DNA of 61,838 nt from Coriobacteriaceae bacterium AM48-5 (GTDB lineage: Bacteria > Actinomycetota > Coriobacteriia > Coriobacteriales > Coriobacteriaceae), in assembly GCA_027669525.1 (NCBI GenBank), contig JAQEDJ010000007.1:1-61838 (forward strand), read 5' to 3'. This document shows positions 42,009-54,264 of this stretch, piece after piece; position 1 is the stretch's first letter; every line of letters starts with the position of its first letter. Under the pieces are notes generated by a model. It had not been told where the DNA came from. It did no database searches and saw only the letters and a list, made by a program, of their open reading frames with translations. The position numbers were made by a program, and so were the translations under genes.

Positions 42009-43977
42009 ATGGCGAGCGCCAAGCAGAACCGCATCAACGCATGATCGACGTGCTCGAAAACAGCAGCTCATGGGTGTCTTCCTCGATGCTTGCCGGCCTT
42101 TTGGGCGCGAGTGAGCGAAGCATCCGCAACTATGTTGCAGAGGTCAACGAGACCGGTACGCGACATATCGAATCGTCTAAAGAGGCTATCGCCTTGCCAC
42201 GGCGGCGCCGGCTGCCGCCAGCGCTTCCGCTAGTCCTTGCGAAGGTGTCAATACCCTCCCCGCGAACGCGGACTCCAGGCGCGACTTTACTATCTCCCGC
42301 CTTGTCAACGCATGCGATGGACTCTCCGTCTTTGATATCGCCGATGAGCTCTTTATCAGCGAGAGCACGTTTCAGAGCTCCGTGATGCCGCAGGTGCGCG
42401 CGCTCGTTCGGCAGTTCGACCTCAATGTCGAGACACACGACTACCGCATGAAACTCACGGGGCGAGAGGCCGACAAGCGCAAGCTTCTCGGCCACATAGC
42501 CACCCACAACTCCTATGGCTATTTCACCTCAACCAAAACGCTCGAAAACATGTTTCCCGACTTTGTCGTGCAGGCAACCCTCTCGAGCTTGGTCGCGATC
42601 TGCCAGCGCTCGGATCTATTTATCAACGACTACGCGCTCTCCAACCTGCTCGTGCACCTGTTAGTGATCATCATCAGGCTCACCTCGAACAACGAGCTCA
42701 GCGAGGTGGACGGCCCCATCGACGCAGACGGCCTAGTGACACAACTCGGGCAGCGCGAACAGATCGTACGCTGCGCCCAGCGCATTGCCGCCTACTTTGA
42801 GAAGGAGTTTGGTTGTGCCATCCCACGCGACGATTTTCAGCAGATTCTGCTGCTTTTGGCGCTTTCCGTCGAGCGTTGCGATTTTGACGAGCTCAGCCGC
42901 GAGAAGCTCTCAAGCATCATTGACCGCGAATTTGTAGACATGGTTCTGGGGATCCTCGACGAGTGCGGAAAGCGCTACGACCTGCCACGCTTTATCGACG
43001 AGCCCATGCGCCTACAACTCGTCCTGCATATGTTTAACGCCTACCAGCGCGCCGTCTACCGCGTAAGCTACCCCAACCCGCTCGCCGCGCAGATCAAAAG
43101 CGAGTACGCACCGGTCTACGACATGGCGGTCTATATCGCCCACCGCTTCTCCACCGCCATGGATATTGAGGTGGGCGAAAACGAAATCGCGTTTATCGCC
43201 TTTCATATCGGCGCTTACTTTGAGAAGTTCTCCGCACCCGACGGCGCCGTCACCTGCACAGTGATTATCGAGGAGTACCACGACTTTGCACGAAGGCTCG
43301 TCGACGACCTCAAGACCGAGTTTGGCGATGACATAAGCGTTGTCGCCGTGATGAGCTGCGATAGTTACCTGGCCAATCCGCCCGAAAGCGATGCGGTAAT
43401 CACCACAATCGACGTGCCGGTTTGTGGAGGCACCACCAAAGTCTTGATCGGACCCATCCTCACTAAGCAAAACGTGCGAAAGATCCGCGACCGGCTTTGC
43501 GCCATCCAGGAGCGGCGGCGGCGCCTCTATGCCCAGGGCCTTTTGGGGCGTCTGCTGCAGCCGGGGCTGTTTATACGCAACATAGACGTAGTCGACGCCA
43601 CAAGCTGCATCGACCAAATGGGGAAGCTTTTGGCTGTTCAGGGGCTCGCAACGCCTGAGTTTATCGCTGACGTGCATCTGCGTGAGAGCGTCTCATCGAC
43701 GGCGTTTACTGACAGCCTCGCCATACCCCACGCGATCTCGGTATATCCCAAGCGCTCGTTTATCGCTGTGGCCCACAATGACACCCCGATTCCCTGGGGA
43801 CGCCACGACGTGCGGTTTGTGCTGCTCATAGGCATCGCACAGGAAGATATGGGGCTCTTTAGAGATGTGCTCGACCTGATTATCGAAGTGTTCTCCTCGG
43901 TAGAGACCACGATGAGGCTCATGCAGACCGACACGTTCGAAGAGTTTCTGGCTGCGTTTACGCACGATATCGGATAA
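42009..43977 (+). CDS. PRD-containing PTS-controlled transcriptional activator (two frameshifts)
   Basis: A regulator of the LicR/MtlR type, about 656 residues. Parts in order: N-terminal winged helix (MIDVLENSSSWVSSSMLAGL), a second helix-turn-helix (FDIADELFISESTFQSSV), two PRD domains (conserved His near RIAAYFEKEF and in VYIAHRFSTAM), a IIB-like part, and a C-terminal fructose-type IIA domain with its His in LAIPHAISVY. HPr and the PTS IIB phosphorylate such domains so that substrate uptake switches activity. ATG 42009 has GGAGG upstream. Near 42040 (AACGCCATG given as AACGCATG) and 42184 (GAGGGC given as GAGGC) single bases are lost. It is divergent from IIB and likely controls the operon. 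Its stop is one base from the repeated hypE tail. Confidence 0.88.
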
Positions 43978-43978
43978 A

Positions 43979-44062
43979 GGGCTCAACCCGCATCCTCGAC
44001 ATGATCGTGGGAGAGCAGCTGCCGAGGATCTGCTAGCGGGCGAGCGCTGGCTGGTGCGACGT
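43979..44062 (+). repeat. Direct repeat, displaced copy of the hypE 3' end
   Basis: It encodes GSTRILDMIVGEQLPRIC and a stop, the exact end of HypE except one Leu-to-Ile change, and continues 25 bp past the stop (GCGGGCGAGCGC). Nearly all differences from 36896-36980 in the coding part are at third positions. It is not attached to any hyp gene here. Confidence 0.85.
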
Positions 44063-44159
44063 GGCTCACTATCCCTGAAGATGTTTTGATTCCAAACGTG
44101 CCCGACGCGCAAGCCCAGTATTATGGGGTGCGTTTTGGAACCCAATGACGGGAGCTTTC

Positions 44160-44828
44160 ATGGCAGCAGCTTTTTCCCATGTGATCTTTGACCTGGACGG
44201 CACCATTCTCAACACGCTCGAGGACCTGGCGGCCGCCGGCAACCATACCTGCGAGACGCACGGCTGGCCCACGTTTGCCGTTGACGAGTACCGCTATAAG
44301 GTGGGAAACGGCATGCTCAAGCTGGTCGAGCGCTTTATGCCCGCCGAGTATGCGGGCGACGAGCGCGCCTTTGAGCAGACGCTTGCCGAGTTCCGCGCCT
44401 ATTACGGCGAGCATAAGGAGGATCACACCGCCCCCTACACCGGCACGATCGAGATGCTCGACCGCCTGCGCGCCGCGGGCATCCAACTTGCCGTGCTCAC
44501 CAACAAGGATCACATTTCGGCGGCCCCGCTTATCGAGAAGTACTTTGGCCCCGACCGCTTTGCGCTGGTCCAGGGACGTGTCGACGCTTTTCCGCCCAAG
44601 CCCGAAGCGCCCGTCACGCTGCATGTGATGGAGGAGCTGGGCGCCGACCCGGCAACCACGCTCTATGTGGGCGATTCCAATGTCGACATCCTGACCGGTC
44701 ACAATGCCGGCCTCAAGAGCGCGGGCGTTAGCTGGGGCTTCCGCGGCCGCGCAGAGCTCGAAGCAGCCGGTGCCGACTACGTGGTTGACACGCAGGGAGA
44801 GCTCGCGGCGCTGATCCTGGGCGAGTAA
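44160..44828 (+). CDS. HAD-family phosphatase, phosphoglycolate phosphatase-like
   Basis: A 222-residue HAD hydrolase. Motif I is VIFDLDGTILNTL (two catalytic Asp), motif II LAVLTNKDH, a Lys in PPKPEAPVTLHVME, and motif III/IV LYVGDSNVDILTGHNAG. The helical cap (residues 15-80) places it in subfamily IA, near Gph. The actual substrate could be phosphoglycolate or another small phosphate ester. ATG 44160 has GGGAG five bases upstream; an ATG at 44145 does not. Confidence 0.88.
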   Translation: MAAAFSHVIFDLDGTILNTLEDLAAAGNHTCETHGWPTFAVDEYRYKVGNGMLKLVERFMPAEYAGDERAFEQTLAEFRAYYGEHKEDHTAPYTGTIEMLDRLRAAGIQLAVLTNKDHISAAPLIEKYFGPDRFALVQGRVDAFPPKPEAPVTLHVMEELGADPATTLYVGDSNVDILTGHNAGLKSAGVSWGFRGRAELEAAGADYVVDTQGELAALILGE

Positions 44829-45167
44829 CGAGCAGCACCGCTTAACGTAGCTGCGACAATTCTTCCGCGCGGAAAGCGCGTCCCGTTTTGGAGCTCCGGA
44901 ATGGGACACGCTTTCCGTTTGAGGCGCGTCGGGGAAACGCCGTCCCGTTTTGGAGCAATAATCCGGGTCGCACTTTCCGCAACCCACCCCATCCGGAAAC
45001 CGCGACCCGCTATTCGGCCAAAAACCAGCTCGCATTTTCCCGAGCATTCGATGCAACGCTGGCGCAAGGAGTGTCCCCAACTGCCGGCAGAAAAGGAACG
45101 TCCCCAAGTGCCGCCTTCCCAATGACCACTTCAGTAATGGCAACGTCGCAGGTAGAGGACGGACAGC
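44829..45167. other. Intergenic stretch with degenerate repeats
   Basis: No gene is supported. It holds several GGAAAGCGCGTCCCGTTTTGG-like words in both orientations, one of which forms an imperfect hairpin (44871-44920). At 45064-45113 lies GCAAGGAGTGTCCCCAACTG with a nearby AACGTCCCCAAGTGCC; the first word also occurs at 59976. Confidence 0.5.
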
Positions 45168-45308
45168 GAAAACGCCCTAAGCGAGCAAGGTGACGTGAAA
45201 TGAAAGGGCGCTGACCTTCTGGTCGCGCCCTTGAAATTGAACGTCAGATTGCCGCTTAGGGGCGTTTGCAGCGTCGAGCAGTTGCGGCGTTTGGTAAAAC
45301 GCCGCAAC
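45168..45308 (-). ncRNA. Candidate structured RNA element, copy 2 of 3
   Basis: Outer helix arms 45173-45183 and 45253-45264 (CGCCCTAAGCG / CGCTTAGGGGCG; one unpaired G, possibly another lost C). Inner helix GACGT (45192) with ACGTC (45241). Apical stem AAGGGCGC / GCGCCCTT. The word GTTTGCAGCGTCGAGC links to a second hairpin, GTTGCGGCGTT / AACGCCGCAAC (45281-45308). It begins 20 bp after the stop of the lipoprotein gene on the minus strand. The upstream word CGTCGCAGGT is also shared with copy 1. Confidence 0.6.
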
Positions 45309-45327
45309 GAACTACCGCGTAACTCCC

Positions 45328-45885
45328 CTAGTTCATCATCGCATTCATCATCTCGTTGGTTGCGGAATCGTCAGCAGACCACTCGCCATCGTCATTGGCG
45401 GTGTACTTGAAGGTGACCGTGGTGTCCTTGGTCTTAGCAGCCTTGGTCACATCGACCATGACCTGGCCGGCCATCTTGTACAGGTCATCCTCGGAAGGCA
45501 TCGTATCGAGTGCGGCGACCTTCTCCTGATACTGGGTGGCAAAATCCTCAACGATCTGGTTCATTGACTTGCAGGTAATGGTGACCTCGGCAGTTGCGGT
45601 GCCCTTGTCCTCGTCGACCATCACGTCGCCGATCTTGTAGTCAAAGCCCTCGAGATAGCTCTTGGCATACTCCTTGGGATCGATGCCCAGCTGCTCGAAC
45701 TCGTCGCCCGAAGCCTCTTCCAGACCGGCGAGGAAATCGTCTCCGCCATTCTTGACCTCATCAAACTGAGTCGTAAGGTCCTTGGTGATGAGCTCCTCGA
45801 CCGAAGGGCCTCCGCAGCCGGAAAGCAGGACTACGCACGCAACCAAGACGGCCATGAGGGGCGCAAGCAGCAGCTTCTTTTTCAT
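45328..45885 (-). CDS. Putative lipoprotein
   Basis: 185 residues from ATG 45885 with GGGAGG upstream. The signal peptide is typical (MKKKLLLAPLMAVLVACVVL) and ends in a lipobox LLSGCGG, so the mature protein should be lipid-anchored on the outer face of the membrane. The remaining sequence has an acidic, Lys-rich globular domain (FDYKIGDVMVDEDKGTATA, VTFKYTANDDGEW) like those of small DUF5105-type lipoproteins of Gram-positive bacteria; the exact family is uncertain. It ends with MMNAMMN. The structured repeat follows its stop. Confidence 0.85.
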   Translation of the reverse strand: MKKKLLLAPLMAVLVACVVLLSGCGGPSVEELITKDLTTQFDEVKNGGDDFLAGLEEASGDEFEQLGIDPKEYAKSYLEGFDYKIGDVMVDEDKGTATAEVTITCKSMNQIVEDFATQYQEKVAALDTMPSEDDLYKMAGQVMVDVTKAAKTKDTTVTFKYTANDDGEWSADDSATNEMMNAMMN

Positions 45886-46122
45886 GTTGTTCCTCCCAAT
45901 GAGCGGCACCGCGCTTTCCGGACACGGCGCACGTTGTAATAAGGTAGGCCCATACTATCAACTAATGAACACCCTCGGCAGTACGAAGGCGCGGTCGGTT
46001 CGTTTTAGCATCCGAACGGTCTGTAGACTTGCCCAACGCGCAATAAAACGTGTGCACCCGGTCTAATAAAAAGGGTGGCCGGACAATCCAACCACCCTAA
46101 AACATCTTCTGGACGTTACAGC

Positions 46123-46659
46123 TTACTTGCGGACGACCTTGACGATGGCATCGCCGGCGGCGACAGCGGAGTCGGCCTCGACGGCGAGTTCGACATCGGC
46201 AAACTCGGCGGTGTTGGACACGGCCACGACGACGCAGTCCTTGTAGCCGGCAGCGGCGATCTTGGCACGGTCGATCTTGAGCATGGGCTGGCCGGCCTTT
46301 ACGACGTCATCGGCCTTGACGAAGCCCTCGAAGCCATCGCCGTTCATGTTGACGGTATCGACGCCAACGTGCACCAGAACCTCGATGCCGCTATCGGACT
46401 GCAGGCCCACGGCGTGACCCATGGTGACGGTCACCTTGCCGTCGCAGGGAGCGTAGACCAGGTCGTCCTCGGGCCACACGGCGCAGCCCTTGCCCAGGAC
46501 CTCGCCGCCAAAGACGGGATCGGGCACGTCGGCCATCTTGATGACCTTGCCCTTGACGGGCGAGCACAGCACGTCGGCGCCGGCAGAAGCAGAGATGGAG
46601 GACGGAGCAGCGGCAGCCGCGGGCTCAGCCTTCTTCTTGAACATGTCAAACAGACCCAT
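46123..46659 (-). CDS. PTS glucose-type IIA protein
   Basis: A 178-residue single-domain IIA-Glc protein. The start ATG 46659 follows GAGGAG. After an Ala-rich linker, the domain runs VLCSPVKGKVIKMADVPDPV, CAVWPEDDLVYAPCDGKV, and the active His in EVLVHVGVDTVNMNG. It can phosphorylate sugar-specific IIB domains; in some bacteria it also regulates. Here it lies 140 bp after a second GH1 enzyme on the same strand, so it may support uptake of that enzyme's substrate; no IIBC partner is in the window. Confidence 0.92.
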   Translation of the reverse strand: MGLFDMFKKKAEPAAAAAPSSISASAGADVLCSPVKGKVIKMADVPDPVFGGEVLGKGCAVWPEDDLVYAPCDGKVTVTMGHAVGLQSDSGIEVLVHVGVDTVNMNGDGFEGFVKADDVVKAGQPMLKIDRAKIAAAGYKDCVVVAVSNTAEFADVELAVEADSAVAAGDAIVKVVRK

Positions 46660-46799
46660 ACGTTTTCTCCTCTTGATTAAGCGCAACGTTGTGCGCATGC
46701 CTATGGTGATTATAGTGCCAAATGGTTCAAATGCTAAGGTGGGGACTCGAATCGCGAGCCCGTCCCAACGCTTTTCCCCGGTGGCACTCATATTGTCGA

Positions 46800-49408
<2,609 letters not shown>

Positions 49409-49522
49409 GGCTTGCCAATCGTTGATTTGGTCATAGTTCGTCGTGATTCAGATATTAGCAGAACGCGCCGACGCGTCCATAATCTGTGCTATGCAGCAGA
49501 TCGATCGAGCCAAGGAGGATCC

Positions 49523-52114
49523 ATGACCGCGTACTATCAGCAGGTGCTCGGGGGCACATACGACAACCACGTGCTTCCGTTTTTGTGGATGAAGGGCGAG
49601 AGCCATAAGACCATTGCCGAGTATCTGGAAAAGATCGCCGGCGCCGACATCCACGAGGTCTGTCTCGAAAGCCGCCCACACCCCGATTTTTGCGGCGAGG
49701 GCTGGTGGCGCGACTTGCGCTTTGTCATTGACGAGTGCAGGCAGCTGGGCCTTAAGCTCTGGATCTTGGACGACGCGCACTTCCCCACGGGCTTTGCCAA
49801 CGGCGCCGTCAAGGAGGCCGTGCCCGAGCTCCGCAAGATCGTGCTCACGCACCGCACGTTCGACATCGTGGGCCCCACGTCCGCCGCGAGCATCGCGCTC
49901 GCCAACATGCTCGACAAAACGGAGCGCTTCTACGGCGTGACATTTATGCAGGACGGCAGCCCCGTCGACGTCGCTTACCGAGTAATCGACGATGCAGACG
50001 GCAACCCCAGCCGCCTGGTCTTCGATGCACCTGCGGGCCTCACGCAGGCATGCGTGATGTTCACGAGCGGCAAGACCTCCTACAACGAGGACTACATCAA
50101 TATGGTCGACCGCACCTCGGTGGCGCAGCTCATCGATGCTGTCTACGAGCCGCATTTTGAGCATCTGGGCGATGAGTTTGGCAAGACGATCCTGGGCTTT
50201 TTCTCCGATGAGCCCGGATTTGCCAACGAGAAGGGCACCACGGGCCCCGATGGCATCTCGGACACGCTCATCGGCAAGGCCACCGCGCCCCTACCCTGGT
50301 CGGCCGAGCTTGAGCGTCGCCTACGCGCGGCACTGGGCGAGCGCTACCTGGCCGAGCTCCCGCACCTGTGGGACCGCGAGCCGGCCGGCGCGCACGTACG
50401 CCACGTCTATATGGACATCGCGAGCACCCTCTATAAGGAGTGCTTCTGCGACCAGCTCGGAGACTGGTGCCGCGCGCGCGGCGTGCAGTACATCGGCCAC
50501 GTTATCGAGGACAAGGACTGCCACGCGCGCCTGGGCGTGGGCGCCGGGCACTACTTCCGCGCCGTGGGCGGTCAGGACATGGCGGGCGTCGACATCGTGA
50601 TCAACCAGCTGGTACCCGGCATGGACCGCGGCCTTCACAGCTACGGACGCGGCGTGTGGGACCTCGAGTTCTATAACTACGTGCTGCCCAAGCTGGGCTC
50701 CTCGGCAGCACACCTCGATCCCAAAAAGCAGGGGCGCTGCATGGCCGAGGTCTTTGGCGCATTTGGATGGCACGAAGGCCTACGCGAGATGAAGTGGATC
50801 GCCGATCATTTTTTGGTGCGCGGCGTCAATTGGTTTGTGCCGCATGCCTTTAGCATGGCCGCCTTCCCCGACTGGGACTGCCCGCCGCATTTCTATGCGC
50901 ATGGCCAAAACCCCCAGTTTGCACACTTTGGGCAGCTCATGAGCTACATGAACCGTACGGCGAGCCTGCTGAGCGGCGGGCGCGCAACGACCCCGGTGGC
51001 GCTTCTCTACCATGCGGACGCCGAGTGGACAGGCGAGGCGAACTTTATGCAGCATGCCGCCTCCGAGCTTATGCGCGCGCAGGTCGACTTTGACATCGTG
51101 CCGGCAGAGGCATTTGAGGACGCAGGGCGCTATGCCGTTGAAATTGCCGCAGACGGTAGCGGCTTTGGCGTGAACGGCCAGGCATACCGCTGCCTGGTGA
51201 TGCCCGGAGCCGAGTTTGTCGGCGGAGCCGTGCTCGACTTTGCCGCGCGCGCCGCAGCCGCAGGTGTTGCCGTGTACGCGCTGGATGAGTTGCCGAGCAA
51301 GCGCTACGACGGTGATATTGCAGCCCGCGAGGGCTTTGCCTCCGTGGATGCAGCCGCGGTCGCCGGCATCAAGCTCCTGGCAACCGCCGAGCTCGCAGGC
51401 ACGCTTGCCGACGCCGGTATGCAGACCGTGGTTTGTGCCGAGCCCCAGCCCTGGCTGCGCGCACTGCGCTACGAGCGGGCGGGCGAGACCTATCTAATGC
51501 TCGTCAACGAGCATCCCAAGCAGGGTATCTCCACTCAGATTGCGCTTGCCGACGGCACACCCGTTGCAGGCGCGCGCCTCGACCTGCTCAACGGCACCGA
51601 TCCCGCCGCCTTTGACGGCACGCTCGAGCTGGCTCCCTACGAGAGCTGCATCGTGGTCCTTGGGGCTACAGGTTCCGCCGGCGCGGCAACTGCTGGAGAC
51701 GAAGCCACATGCGTCGACGGGCCCTGGGCGGTTGCCTTCTCTGCCCCTGGCACCGATGCCTTTGGCGAGTCTGTTGAGCTTGCAGACCTGCACGACCTTT
51801 CCTCGGCCGAGTTCCCCGGCAAGGCCGGCACATTCCGCTACCGGGCCTCCTTTGTCCTGGGCGAAGCGGCCACCCGCACCGTCATCGACCTTGGCGAGGT
51901 CTTTGAGACCGCAGCCGTCACCCTCGACGGCAAATCCCTCGGCACCCGCATCTGTCCGCCTTACCGCTTTGAGGCCGCCGCACTTTTAGCCGGCGAGCAC
52001 GCGCTTACGATCGATATCATCAACACCCTCGACCACGCCGTCCCCGACATGTTCGGCATGACCGAGCCCTCCGATCCCAGCGGCCTCTTGGGGCCCGTAC
52101 GCGTGCTCGGGTAA
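49523..52114 (+). CDS. Large glycoside hydrolase, GH106-like (putative alpha-L-rhamnosidase)
   Basis: An 863-residue protein without signal peptide, so probably cytoplasmic. The first half fits an (alpha/beta)8-type barrel with LESRPHPDFCGEGWWRDLRF, LWILDDAHFPTGFANG and GFFSDEPGFANE (near residue 226); the layout and the C-terminal beta-sandwich (TFRYRASFVLGE, VTLDGKSLGTRICPPYRFEA) resemble GH106 and related rhamnosidase-like proteins. I did not identify the catalytic residues with certainty, and the sugar could differ. The start ATG 49523 has AAGGAGG four bases upstream; the frame is open further but overlaps the AraC gene. The AraC gene diverges and an RpiR regulator follows. Confidence 0.7.
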   Translation: MTAYYQQVLGGTYDNHVLPFLWMKGESHKTIAEYLEKIAGADIHEVCLESRPHPDFCGEGWWRDLRFVIDECRQLGLKLWILDDAHFPTGFANGAVKEAVPELRKIVLTHRTFDIVGPTSAASIALANMLDKTERFYGVTFMQDGSPVDVAYRVIDDADGNPSRLVFDAPAGLTQACVMFTSGKTSYNEDYINMVDRTSVAQLIDAVYEPHFEHLGDEFGKTILGFFSDEPGFANEKGTTGPDGISDTLIGKATAPLPWSAELERRLRAALGERYLAELPHLWDREPAGAHVRHVYMDIASTLYKECFCDQLGDWCRARGVQYIGHVIEDKDCHARLGVGAGHYFRAVGGQDMAGVDIVINQLVPGMDRGLHSYGRGVWDLEFYNYVLPKLGSSAAHLDPKKQGRCMAEVFGAFGWHEGLREMKWIADHFLVRGVNWFVPHAFSMAAFPDWDCPPHFYAHGQNPQFAHFGQLMSYMNRTASLLSGGRATTPVALLYHADAEWTGEANFMQHAASELMRAQVDFDIVPAEAFEDAGRYAVEIAADGSGFGVNGQAYRCLVMPGAEFVGGAVLDFAARAAAAGVAVYALDELPSKRYDGDIAAREGFASVDAAAVAGIKLLATAELAGTLADAGMQTVVCAEPQPWLRALRYERAGETYLMLVNEHPKQGISTQIALADGTPVAGARLDLLNGTDPAAFDGTLELAPYESCIVVLGATGSAGAATAGDEATCVDGPWAVAFSAPGTDAFGESVELADLHDLSSAEFPGKAGTFRYRASFVLGEAATRTVIDLGEVFETAAVTLDGKSLGTRICPPYRFEAAALLAGEHALTIDIINTLDHAVPDMFGMTEPSDPSGLLGPVRVLG

Positions 52115-52280
52115 CGCCCCGGGCGCAAACGGCCCAACAAGGACAGCGCCCCTATGTTGAGCCCGCACAGCGTCGAGCGGTCCGTCGTTCATAGACCGGC
52201 GGACCAAAACTCCCAGCCAAGCCGAACGTTTTATTTATCGCTATGATTGGTTTATCGCGACGCAAACGCATAGGAGCCAT

Positions 52281-53135
52281 ATGGATATCAGGCGAAAGAT
52301 CACGCAGGGCAAAAGCCTCACCCCCACCGAGCAACAACTTGGGCGAACGGCCCTCGCCATGGGCGAGGATGTGCGCGGGCTTTCCATTAAGGAATTTGCC
52401 GCGTGCGCCAACGTTTCGGTCGCGAGCGTGCACCGCTTTTGCAAAAAGCTCGGCCTCGAGGGATTCAAAGACCTCAAGGTCGAGCTCATCCGCCAGGCGA
52501 CCGAGGCGGGCAACCGGCGCGACGTGGACATCAACTTTCCCTTCGATGCCACCTCCACCCCTGCGCAGGTGATGGAGCGCATGGAGGGGCTCTACCAGAC
52601 CACCTTGGCCGAAACGCAGGAGCTGCTCGACCCTGCACAGCTCGACCACGCCGCCAAGCTCATCATGCGCGCCGGCACCGTGGACATCTACACGGGCTCG
52701 CATAACCTGTATCCAGCGGGAATGTTCCGCGATCGCCTGCTTTCCGCCGGCAAAAGCGCGACGTGCCACGACAGCGTCGAGGCGCAGGTGCGCACGGCGC
52801 TCGCCTCGGGTCCCGACCATGTGGCAATCGTCATCTCCTACAGCGGCCTTGCCCCCAACCTCAAGGAGATCTTGCCGATCCTTAGCAGTCGACATGTCCC
52901 GGTCATCGTCATCGGCACGCCGTACTGTGCCCGCATTCACCCCGGCTTTGCCGCCTATCTCACGGTAAGCGACCACGAGAGCATGACGCACCGCATCACG
53001 CAGTTCGCCAGCCATATCGCCGTGCAATACGTACTCGATTCGCTCTATAGCAGCTACTTTGCCAAAGATTACGCCCGCTGCTCCGAGTTCCTAGAGCGCT
53101 CGTTCCCCTACACCCGCCTGCCCGGACTCAAGTAG
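52281..53135 (+). CDS. RpiR-family regulator with SIS domain
   Basis: A 284-residue regulator. The N-terminal HTH_6 domain spans 1-75 (IKEFAACANVSVASVHRFCK, KLGLEGFKDLKVELIRQ), the family signature. The SIS phosphosugar-binding domain covers about 115-250 (VDIYTGSHNLYPAGMF, HVAIVISYSGLAPNLKEILP, VIVIGTPYCARIH). It should sense a sugar phosphate, perhaps from the hydrolase just upstream. The start has TAGGAG five bases before ATG. Confidence 0.9.
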   Translation: MDIRRKITQGKSLTPTEQQLGRTALAMGEDVRGLSIKEFAACANVSVASVHRFCKKLGLEGFKDLKVELIRQATEAGNRRDVDINFPFDATSTPAQVMERMEGLYQTTLAETQELLDPAQLDHAAKLIMRAGTVDIYTGSHNLYPAGMFRDRLLSAGKSATCHDSVEAQVRTALASGPDHVAIVISYSGLAPNLKEILPILSSRHVPVIVIGTPYCARIHPGFAAYLTVSDHESMTHRITQFASHIAVQYVLDSLYSSYFAKDYARCSEFLERSFPYTRLPGLK

Positions 53136-53168
53136 CGACGAGTGTGGATTTTTGGACACTCAGATAAC

Positions 53169-53232
53169 GAGCGTGGATAATCTCCCACTTTGAGCCCGCA
53201 CACAGGCCAAACCCGGGAGATTATCCACGCTC
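53169..53232. repeat. 64-bp palindromic element, copy 2 of 3
   Basis: Perfect 18-bp arms GAGCGTGGATAATCTCCC and GGGAGATTATCCACGCTC. The change from GAGAGTGG in copy 1 to GAGCGTGG is compensated in the other arm, so pairing is kept. It lies between two convergent genes (RpiR and the XRE fusion). Confidence 0.85.
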
Positions 53233-53277
53233 ATTTTGGGTCCCCTGGGAACGCATGAGGAGGGCGGAAGACAGCCG

Positions 53278-53897
53278 TTATTTGCGAGGCGTCAGCGACG
53301 TAAAGAGTCCGTGTTGGTTGCAGTAAAGATATATCCTGCCGCGCCCGGTAATATGGAAGCGCGGCTGCACCGATTGCTCTGGATAGAGCTTCTTAAAGCA
53401 GATGCCGTCCATAGTCGCATATGCCACAAAGCTAATGTAGTGATCCTTGGTCATGGGATGATCGAGCGTGACGTACCAATCGTCCTCGATGCGCTCGATG
53501 GAAAAGGCGTGGTCCGCGTCCGGCTCTTCGGCCTCCTGGGGAAACATCGTGGAGCCACAGCAGCTAAAGCTGCCTTCTCCGAGCGCGTGCACAACGTTTC
53601 CGCAGATAGGGCAAACGTAAAAGACGCCTTTGAGCATATTGCCTGCACGGTTGGCGTTGGCCCGAATGTCACCAGCCAAAAGCTCGGCCACGCTTATGCC
53701 GAGTCTCTGGGCCAAAGGCTCAACGAGGGAAATGTCGGGAAGGCCGCGGCCGGATTCCCACTTGCTGACGGCTTTATCGGTCACGCCAAGCTTTCCGCCA
53801 GGGCGCGCTGGGTGAGGCCGCGCTCTTCGCGCAGCTGCTTGATGGCATGCGCTGCCAAAAAAGTATGGGAGGCATTGGTTTGCCGTGTCTGGTTCAT
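53278..53897 (-). CDS. XRE regulator fused to a desulfoferrodoxin-like domain (frameshift)
   Basis: About 206 residues. The N-terminal 70 hold a Cro/C1-type helix-turn-helix (IKQLREERGLTQRALAEKLG, VTDKAVSKWESGRGLPDISL). Then YVCPICGNVVHALGEGSFSCCG forms a rubredoxin-like or desulforedoxin-like Cys4 metal site, and HPMTKDHYISFVAYATMDG followed by YLYCNQHGLF resembles the superoxide-reductase iron centre. The protein may sense redox or metal state. The start ATG 53897 is chosen by the domain start; its ribosome site is weak. Near 53792 GAAAAGCTT is given as GAAAGCTT, shifting the frame at RALAE|KLGVTD. Confidence 0.8.
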
Positions 53898-54032
53898 GGG
53901 CTGTCCAATCAAATTGAAGAAATGGAGTGAACCGGTTCGACAGTCAGTATCCATTTGAAGGCCAGGCTCGACAACCTACGCTGCGTAGACATGCGCCAAT
54001 CGAACGAGCGCGGATTTTTGGACGCTCATCCT

Positions 54033-54092
54033 GAGTAGTCATTTAAGAACGCCCCAATGACTACTCATTTATGTCTGTCCCCAATGACTACC
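54033..54092. repeat. Two short palindromes of the ACGTCCCC family
   Basis: GTAGTCATTTAAGAACGCCCC with AATGACTAC, then ACTCATTTATGTCTGTCCCC with AATGACTAC. They belong to the same loose family as 359-406, 16660-16686, 59989-60024 and 60130-60177. Confidence 0.6.
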
Positions 54093-54117
54093 AAGCAACG
54101 CCGATGTTTTGGCAACG

Positions 54118-54264
54118 ACAGCGAAAACCCGCCAGAGCGAGCAAGGTGCCTTGAAACGAGGCGGCATTGATCTTTCGATCATGCCGCCGAAGTTGAAAGG
54201 CAGATTGCCGCTCTGGCGGGTTTGCAGCGTCGAGCCGTTACGCGGGTTGGTAAACCCGCGTAAC
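54118..54264 (-). ncRNA. Candidate structured RNA element, copy 3 of 3
   Basis: Outer helix CCCGCCAGAGCG (54128-54139) with CGCTCTGGCGGG (54209-54220), perfect although seven positions of the stem differ from copy 1. Inner helix GCCTT (54148) with AAGGC (54197), changed on both sides relative to GACGT/ACGTC. Apical stem GGCGGCAT / ATGCCGCC. The loop words GAGCAAGG, TTGAAA, AGATTGCC and GTTTGCAGCGTCGAGC are kept. A second hairpin GTTACGCGGG / CCCGCGTAAC (54237-54264) reaches the pyrE stop codon on the minus strand. Confidence 0.65.
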
